NCBI GenBank assembly: GCA_017601245.1
Contig: JAFNJB010000055.1
Location: 1-39,845, forward strand
Direction: 5' to 3'
DNA from: Candidatus Brockarchaeota archaeon
Lineage (GTDB): Archaea > Thermoproteota > EX4484-205 > JAAOZP01
Length of the DNA: 39,845 nt
This document shows, piece after piece, positions 34,266-39,845 of the stretch (within the stretch, counting starts at the first letter, position 1; every line of letters begins with the position of its first letter). The notes beneath the pieces were generated by a model. The model did no database searches, had not been told where the DNA came from, and saw nothing but the letters and a program-made list of their open reading frames with translations. The translations under genes were made by a program, and so were the position numbers.

Positions 34266-35525
34266 ATGAATGCTTCAACCAGCCGTTTCAACCCTCTCAA
34301 TGTAAGCGATCAAGATAGACACTACGTCGAGCAGATAATGCTTGACGTGAAAAGGAGAGGTGATGAGGCACTCTTGGATTATACATCTCGTCCTAAACCT
34401 TTCGATAACGTCAACCTTTCAAAAGATAAGCTTATGGTAAGTAGGAAGGAGCTGGAAGAGTCTGAAGAATATTTGCAAAGTGATGTTAAGAAGGCGATTT
34501 CCTTCATGATGGAGAGAATTAGGAAAATAGTGAGGTTTCAAATGAAGATGCTTTCATCAAGTACTTTCAGTGATAATGGATTAAAATACTGTTTACGCTT
34601 TCATCCCTTGGAAAAAATCGGAGTGCTTGTACCCGGAGGGAGAGCCGTGTATGTTTCAACCCTAGTAATGGCTGCTTATCCAGCTGTCCTAGTCGGTGTA
34701 AAGGAGATAAATGTATTAACTCCTCCTCGGCAAGATGGTTCTGTAAATCCGGCAGTTCTCTATGCTGCTAAATTAATGGGTTTGAAAAGAGTTTATAGGT
34801 GTAACATGGTAGCTGGTGTGGGTGCACTAACATTCGGTACTGAGACGATTCCGAGAGTTGAGAAAATAATGGGTCCTGGAAACAGGTTCGTAACTCTAGC
34901 GAAAATGATTGCAAACAGCTATGGTGTATCCATAGATATTCCAGCGGGCCCATCGGAACTTGTTGTCCTGGCAGACTCGAGTGCAAATCCTAGATTCATA
35001 GCCTTAGACTTAATTGCTCAGGCAGAACATTCACCTGATTCCTTTTTAGCTCTAATTACAAATTCAAAGGAATTAGCCGAGTCTGTTGAAAAAGAATTTC
35101 AAGAATTATCAAAGGAATATGGCTTAGGTGCAAAGGTGAATATTTACTTAGTTGAATCGATTGAAGATGGTTTAGAGAAATGTAACTCTTTAGCACCTGA
35201 ACATGTTTCTCTTCAAGTTAGGAATCCAAATAAACTTCTCAATAAGCTTACAACAGCTGGCACTGTTTTTCTTGGAAAATCTTCGCCGCCAGCGGTAGGA
35301 GATTATGTATCAGGAAGTAACCACATTCTTCCAACTGGCGGATATGCTAAAGTAAGGGGTGGTGTTACAATACTTGACTATCTTAGAATCGTCTCATACC
35401 AATACTTCTCAATTAAATATTTGAAGAAAGTTGCTAAATACGTTAAGGTGTTAAGTGAAATGGAGGGGCTGCCTCTTCACGGAGTAAGTGTAGAATCGAG
35501 AATTGAGAGGAAGACGACATTATGA
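34266..35525 (+). CDS. hisD: Histidinol dehydrogenase
   Basis: VPGGRAVYVSTLVMAAYPA, GPGNRFVTLAKM, DIPAGPSELVVLAD, DLIAQAEHSPDS, LAPEHVSLQVRN, GDYVSGSNHILPTGGYAK. Confidence 0.95.
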   Translation: MNASTSRFNPLNVSDQDRHYVEQIMLDVKRRGDEALLDYTSRPKPFDNVNLSKDKLMVSRKELEESEEYLQSDVKKAISFMMERIRKIVRFQMKMLSSSTFSDNGLKYCLRFHPLEKIGVLVPGGRAVYVSTLVMAAYPAVLVGVKEINVLTPPRQDGSVNPAVLYAAKLMGLKRVYRCNMVAGVGALTFGTETIPRVEKIMGPGNRFVTLAKMIANSYGVSIDIPAGPSELVVLADSSANPRFIALDLIAQAEHSPDSFLALITNSKELAESVEKEFQELSKEYGLGAKVNIYLVESIEDGLEKCNSLAPEHVSLQVRNPNKLLNKLTTAGTVFLGKSSPPAVGDYVSGSNHILPTGGYAKVRGGVTILDYLRIVSYQYFSIKYLKKVAKYVKVLSEMEGLPLHGVSVESRIERKTTL

Positions 35526-36295
35526 AAGTCATCTTCCTAATAGGTACTGCGGGAAGTGGTAAAACTACTTTCGTAAAAAATTTTTCTGAGTGGATTGAGA
35601 GTAAGGGCGTTGACGTTGCAAGAATTAATTTAGACCCAGGTGTTGTTAGCCTACCATATACTGCTGATTTCGACGTTAGAGAATACGTTAACACTGAGAA
35701 GATTATGAAAGACCTTGGACTAGGACCCAATAGTGCTTTAACTGTTGCCTCCGACTTGATAGCTGTAAAAGTACATGAAATTAGTGATGAGATCGAAGAA
35801 ATGGACTATGAAATTGCTGTCGTCGATACACCGGGCCAAATAGAATTATTCGCATTCAGACCTGTAGGAAGAGTATTTTCAGAAAGCTTTTTGAAGGGCC
35901 CCAGAATGGTAATATACCTCTTTGACTACACGCTCATGCTCGAACCCCTTGGTTTTCTCTCCTCCCTGTATTTGAGTATATCAGTCTATGCATCTCTCGC
36001 TATCCCGCAGCTGAACGTAATTAATAAAGTGGATTTAGTAGAGCCACGTTTGGTAAGGAGAATTAGCGAATGGTATTCTAACCCGCTAACATTATACGAA
36101 GCCATTAGGAAGTACTATAAGGGTGAAAAACTGAAATTGGGTCAGGAGCTTTCCAAGGCGCTACCGATGTTAAGCAGTTTGAATAAGCCTATTCCCGTCT
36201 CAGCTTTGACTATGGAAGGCTTTGTGGACGTTTACTCGCAAGTTACCAGAATCCTCGGTACTGGAGAGGAGTTTTCACAAGAACAGGCTGTTTAG
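35522..36295 (+). CDS. GPN-loop GTPase (XAB1/Gpn1-like)
   Basis: IFLIGTAGSGKTTFVKNFSEW, LDPGV, VVDTPGQIELFAF, LNVINKVDLV; GPN-like DLGLGPNSA. Confidence 0.92.
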   Translation: MKVIFLIGTAGSGKTTFVKNFSEWIESKGVDVARINLDPGVVSLPYTADFDVREYVNTEKIMKDLGLGPNSALTVASDLIAVKVHEISDEIEEMDYEIAVVDTPGQIELFAFRPVGRVFSESFLKGPRMVIYLFDYTLMLEPLGFLSSLYLSISVYASLAIPQLNVINKVDLVEPRLVRRISEWYSNPLTLYEAIRKYYKGEKLKLGQELSKALPMLSSLNKPIPVSALTMEGFVDVYSQVTRILGTGEEFSQEQAV

Positions 36296-36352
36296 AGGGG
36301 TCTTTTGACTACCGGAAAATTTATTAAACCATCGTGAAAATCCCTCAGTGAT

Positions 36353-37234
36353 TTGCCGGCGTTCCAAGAAGCCGAGAGTATATCAGGTGATTACGTTAAA
36401 CAGATTGAAGAGGAGCTCAAGAAGCAAAAGGAGAAACTTAAAGAGCTTGTTGAAAAAAGGAGGCGATTGAAGGAGGAAATCATAGAAATAACCAAGCGGA
36501 TTGATGAAAATGTAGCGAGGAGAAATGAGATTAATCAGCAAATTAAGAAAATCAAAGAGGAAATAGCTCAATTGAGGGCTTCAGAGAAAAACCTTAGGGA
36601 TGAGATTGAAAGGAAGAGGGTTGTTGTAAAAAGCCGTTCTAAGAAGATAAGGATAAGCGAAAGGGAAGCAAGAGCAATGCTTTCAAGGCTCGAATGGAGA
36701 CTGGCAACTGAACACCTTGACCCTAAGGAAGAGGCAGAGCTTGTAAGAGAGATTGAGAGAGCAAGGCTCTTACTGAAGGAAGTAGAGTCGATCATCAGTA
36801 TGAAGAAGAACATGGAAGATTTCGAAAATAAAATCGAAGAAATAAGGTCTATGATTATTCAGAAGAGTAATGAAAAAGCTAAATTGGTTGAAACATCAAA
36901 CTTCTACCATAATACTATTAAGGGGCTGTTGGAAGAGAGGAAAATTAAGAGGGAGGAATTATCTAAGCTGGATGCTGAAATAGCGGAGGCTAGGAAAAAG
37001 AAGGACGAGCTTTTTATGAAAATGGTTGAGATAGACGCTAAATCCTATTTGGCTAAGATGAGGCGAATACTAATGTTGCAAGAAGAACAGGCTAAGCGTT
37101 TGAAAATAGAGGAGGCGATAAAAAGCAAGCTCGCTATGGATGCTCAAGAGAAGCTCAAACGTGGTGAAACCTTAGACTGGGAAGAGTTTAAGGCGCTTGT
37201 AGAAGCTCAAAGCGGCCAGTTTCCAATGAAGTAA
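36353..37234 (+). CDS. Coiled-coil protein (COG1340-like)
   Basis: Nearly continuous heptad-rich Lys/Glu coiled coil, 293 aa; conserved-type archaeal coiled-coil protein. TTG start. Confidence 0.65.
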   Translation: MPAFQEAESISGDYVKQIEEELKKQKEKLKELVEKRRRLKEEIIEITKRIDENVARRNEINQQIKKIKEEIAQLRASEKNLRDEIERKRVVVKSRSKKIRISEREARAMLSRLEWRLATEHLDPKEEAELVREIERARLLLKEVESIISMKKNMEDFENKIEEIRSMIIQKSNEKAKLVETSNFYHNTIKGLLEERKIKREELSKLDAEIAEARKKKDELFMKMVEIDAKSYLAKMRRILMLQEEQAKRLKIEEAIKSKLAMDAQEKLKRGETLDWEEFKALVEAQSGQFPMK

Positions 37235-37306
37235 TACAAAGCATAATCCTTTTATACATACGAAAATTTTTAATAATAAGGGTCTTATCAGGTTTTCTAG
37301 AGTCTC

Positions 37307-38419
37307 TTGGAAGAAAGCGCTAAGAGAGTGCTAATCCTATGCGTCGACTTAGATGATGATATAGGTAATAAAACTGGTTTAGAGACTCCCATAATAGGGA
37401 GGGAAAATGTGTTGAGAGCAGCGGAGAGGCTTGCCCTCTTAGATCCTGAAGAAGCCGATTCAAACGCTATGTTCGCCTCCGTAAAGCTTTCAGATGATTT
37501 TTCAAAATCAGGTTATTTAACCGAAGTCTGTGTAGTCAGTGGTTTAAAAAACGGGGGGCTCGACGCTTCTAGAAAGGCCATGAGTGAAATAATGCATGTT
37601 GCAAAACTATTTTCCCCCTCAGAAGTTTACGTTGTTACTGACGGTTTCGGAGAAGAAGATATAGAGCCTGTCTTAAAAGCTAGATTACCCTTAGCAGGGG
37701 TTAGAAGGGTGGTTGTTAAACAGAGCCGTGCAATAGAAGAGTCTTACATAGTCCTCGGAAGGTATTTGAAGATGCTATTTACTGATCCGAGGTTTAAAAG
37801 ATGGGTCTTAGGGCTCGGGGGATTATTGATAACATTATTTACCGTTTTAAGCCATTTTAGATCGTACGAGGAAGTAAACACAGTATTCTGGAGTATAGTC
37901 GGCATAACAATACTAATAAAGGGTCTCGATTTAGATAAGTGGTTCTCGTCGGGTCTTAAGCAAATATACGGTGAAAACTTGCCTCCGACAATGCTCGTGT
38001 TTAAAACCTTATTTTTATTCACAGGGCTCTCCCTGGTTTTCTTCACATTCTATACTGGGTATTTTATGGAGAAGGAAGGCGAGGTTTTCATGGCGATTTT
38101 AGGAAAATTCATCGCGCAAACAATTGATATTTTCCTCCTTGGTATTGCCTTAATACTCATAAGCGGCTCATTTAAATACCCGCTTAGAATCTCTAACATA
38201 CGGGACTCTCTCTCCATGCTAGTGAACCTTTTGGCTCTTGCTCCGCTTATTAAAACATTGGGTATAGCCGCATACCTGCCTTCTTTCGATCTAAGACTTC
38301 TATTGTACGTGAGCATACTTACCATAGTCCTCATATACGCTGTTAACATACTCGTTTTTCTTGTAGTAAGATTTCTATCATCTCTCTTGAAGATTTTTAA
38401 AATAGCCGTTGAAGAATAA
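37307..38419 (+). CDS. DUF373 family membrane protein
   Basis: RVLILCVDLDDDIGNKTGLETPIIGRENVLRAAERLALLDPEEADSNAMFASVKL followed by multiple TM segments. Confidence 0.87.
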   Translation: MEESAKRVLILCVDLDDDIGNKTGLETPIIGRENVLRAAERLALLDPEEADSNAMFASVKLSDDFSKSGYLTEVCVVSGLKNGGLDASRKAMSEIMHVAKLFSPSEVYVVTDGFGEEDIEPVLKARLPLAGVRRVVVKQSRAIEESYIVLGRYLKMLFTDPRFKRWVLGLGGLLITLFTVLSHFRSYEEVNTVFWSIVGITILIKGLDLDKWFSSGLKQIYGENLPPTMLVFKTLFLFTGLSLVFFTFYTGYFMEKEGEVFMAILGKFIAQTIDIFLLGIALILISGSFKYPLRISNIRDSLSMLVNLLALAPLIKTLGIAAYLPSFDLRLLLYVSILTIVLIYAVNILVFLVVRFLSSLLKIFKIAVEE

Positions 38420-38426
38420 GTTCTAA

Positions 38427-39230
38427 ATGCGGAAGCTCCTGGGAAGCTTAGCGTTTAGGATTTCGAGAAATAGGCTTTCAATTTGGCTTTATGAGAAAAG
38501 CCTACTTAAACAAGTAAGCCAACTACCAATGCCCAATCACATAGGTATAATCATGGACGGTAATAGGAGATGGGCTGAACTAAAGGGTCTAGATAAGTCC
38601 CTTGGACACGTCTTTGGCGCTAAAAAAGTCGAGGACGTCCTTAAGTGGTGTTACGATTTGGGAATAAAAACCTTGACTCTCTACGTTCTTTCCACGGAGA
38701 ATCTTAAGAGGCCACCTGAAGAAATACAGCTGATACTAAGCTTGTTCAAGGAAAAGCTTGTGGAAATTATGAATAAGGGGATTCTGCATGAAAAACAAGT
38801 CCGTTTCAAGGTCATCGGGAGGAGAGATCTCATCCCCATTGAAATTATGCAGTTGATAGAGAAGCTTGAAAAAGAGACCGAGGGATATTCGTCACACTAC
38901 TTGAATATAGCCTTTGCATACGGTGGGAGGGCTGAAATAGTTGATGCTGTAAGAAGCATTGCCCGTGATGTCTCGAAAAAACTACTGGATCCTGAAAGCA
39001 TAGATGAAGAGACTATTTCAAGCCGGCTGTATACTGCGCACCTTCCTCAGCCAGACCCGGATTTAATAATAAGAACATCGGGGGAAGAGAGGCTTAGCAA
39101 TTTTCTACTCTGGCAATCTGCTTACAGTGAATTAGTGTTCATAGATGTTTACTGGCCTGAATTCAGGAAAATAGACCTTTTAAGAGCCATAAGGACATAC
39201 CAAAAGAGGAAGAGAAGGTTTGGCCTTTAG
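38427..39230 (+). CDS. uppS: Isoprenyl (undecaprenyl-type) diphosphate synthase
   Basis: PNHIGIIMDGNRRWAELKG, LTLYVLSTENLKRPPEE, LNIAFAYGGRAEIVDAV, DLIIRTSGEERLSNFLLWQSAYSELVF. Confidence 0.95.
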   Translation: MRKLLGSLAFRISRNRLSIWLYEKSLLKQVSQLPMPNHIGIIMDGNRRWAELKGLDKSLGHVFGAKKVEDVLKWCYDLGIKTLTLYVLSTENLKRPPEEIQLILSLFKEKLVEIMNKGILHEKQVRFKVIGRRDLIPIEIMQLIEKLEKETEGYSSHYLNIAFAYGGRAEIVDAVRSIARDVSKKLLDPESIDEETISSRLYTAHLPQPDPDLIIRTSGEERLSNFLLWQSAYSELVFIDVYWPEFRKIDLLRAIRTYQKRKRRFGL

Positions 39231-39845
39231 GAAGTAAGTCTAACCGGGCCAGAATCAGTTATTAAGTAGGTATCCTCCATTCTAACTCCACCAACGCCGG
39301 GTATGTAAATCCCAGGCTCTATGGTTATGACGTTCCCCGCCTTAAGCTCATCAGTGCTAAAAGGGGTTATACTAGGGGGCTCATGAATGTCGATTCCAAC
39401 CCCGTGCCCGAGCCCGTGTGCAAAATACTTATCAAAACCATATTCTGCAAGTATTTCGCAAGCATACTTATCCAGTTCGCAAACCTTAACTCCTGGGAAA
39501 GCTTTTTTCTCAACGGCCTTCTTTGATTCTTCAACGGCTTCAATCATCTCCATGAGCGTGTTATTCTCACCATTTCCCTTGAACAATATTGTCCTCGTCA
39601 AATCACTCTTGTAATTCAAATAGTCTGCTCCAGCGTCTAAAAGCACGATCTCTCCTTTTCTTAATCTCCTAGAAGACGGAGTGAAGTGAGGGTTTGAAGA
39701 ATCTTCTCCGAATGCTACTATTGTTTCAAAAGCTGGTTTTAGAGCTCCTTTTAAAACGATTGCACTATTATACTTACATGCAACTTCTATTTCAGAAATT
39801 CCCTCTTCCAATTCTTCAAAAACTTCTCTCACCGTTATGCTCGCT
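39227..39845 (-). CDS. M24 family metallopeptidase (Xaa-Pro aminopeptidase-like), 5' end outside window
   Basis: PHFTPSSRRLRKGEIVLLDAGADYLNYKSDLTRTI, AHGLGHGVGIDIHEPPSI, TIEPGIYIPGVGGVRMED metal-binding motifs. Confidence 0.92.
   Translation of the reverse strand, partial: ASITVREVFEELEEGISEIEVACKYNSAIVLKGALKPAFETIVAFGEDSSNPHFTPSSRRLRKGEIVLLDAGADYLNYKSDLTRTILFKGNGENNTLMEMIEAVEESKKAVEKKAFPGVKVCELDKYACEILAEYGFDKYFAHGLGHGVGIDIHEPPSITPFSTDELKAGNVITIEPGIYIPGVGGVRMEDTYLITDSGPVRLTS

Noticed and set aside
1-39845. CRISPR arrays, IS elements, prophage, toxin-antitoxin modules
   Set aside because: No regularly spaced repeats, transposase/integrase motifs or phage genes were seen in any frame.

Overview
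This is a gene-dense archaeal (crenarchaeote-like) chromosomal window, dominated by information-processing genes. It carries thrS, proS, rnhB, fibrillarin/Nop5, elp3, gatE/gatD, prs, a THUMP-type tRNA methyltransferase, RNase Z, CCA enzyme, purA, cdvA, hel308, mcm, a GINS subunit, rfcS/rfcL, a divergent Orc1/Cdc6-like ATPase, rpoP, hisD, a GPN GTPase, a DUF373 protein and uppS. I see no CRISPR array, IS element or phage block. The most striking signal is in purA. The reading frame is interrupted inside the conserved GDEGKGK P-loop by a 20-nt stop-containing insert. Removing exactly 20 nt restores GDEGKGKV, and the cut sites fall in a bulge-helix-bulge (BHB) fold: two 3-nt bulges, a perfect 4-bp central helix and a 4-bp inner helix. 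I interpret it as a candidate archaeal pre-mRNA intron processed by the tRNA splicing endonuclease. The same window holds a tRNA-Pro(GGG) gene with two apparent non-canonical BHB introns, one in the D-loop (16 nt) and one splitting the anticodon (18 nt). Other points of interest are a decayed second copy of ribosomal protein S30e, a probable CTG start codon in a CTGA gene overlap, a promoter-linked structured RNA candidate upstream of the tRNA, a palindromic operator at an ECF transporter gene, a possible eL22-like small protein, and a divergent Orc-like ATPase plus wHTH pair next to RFC. All calls come from reading the sequence; no searches or folding programs were run.
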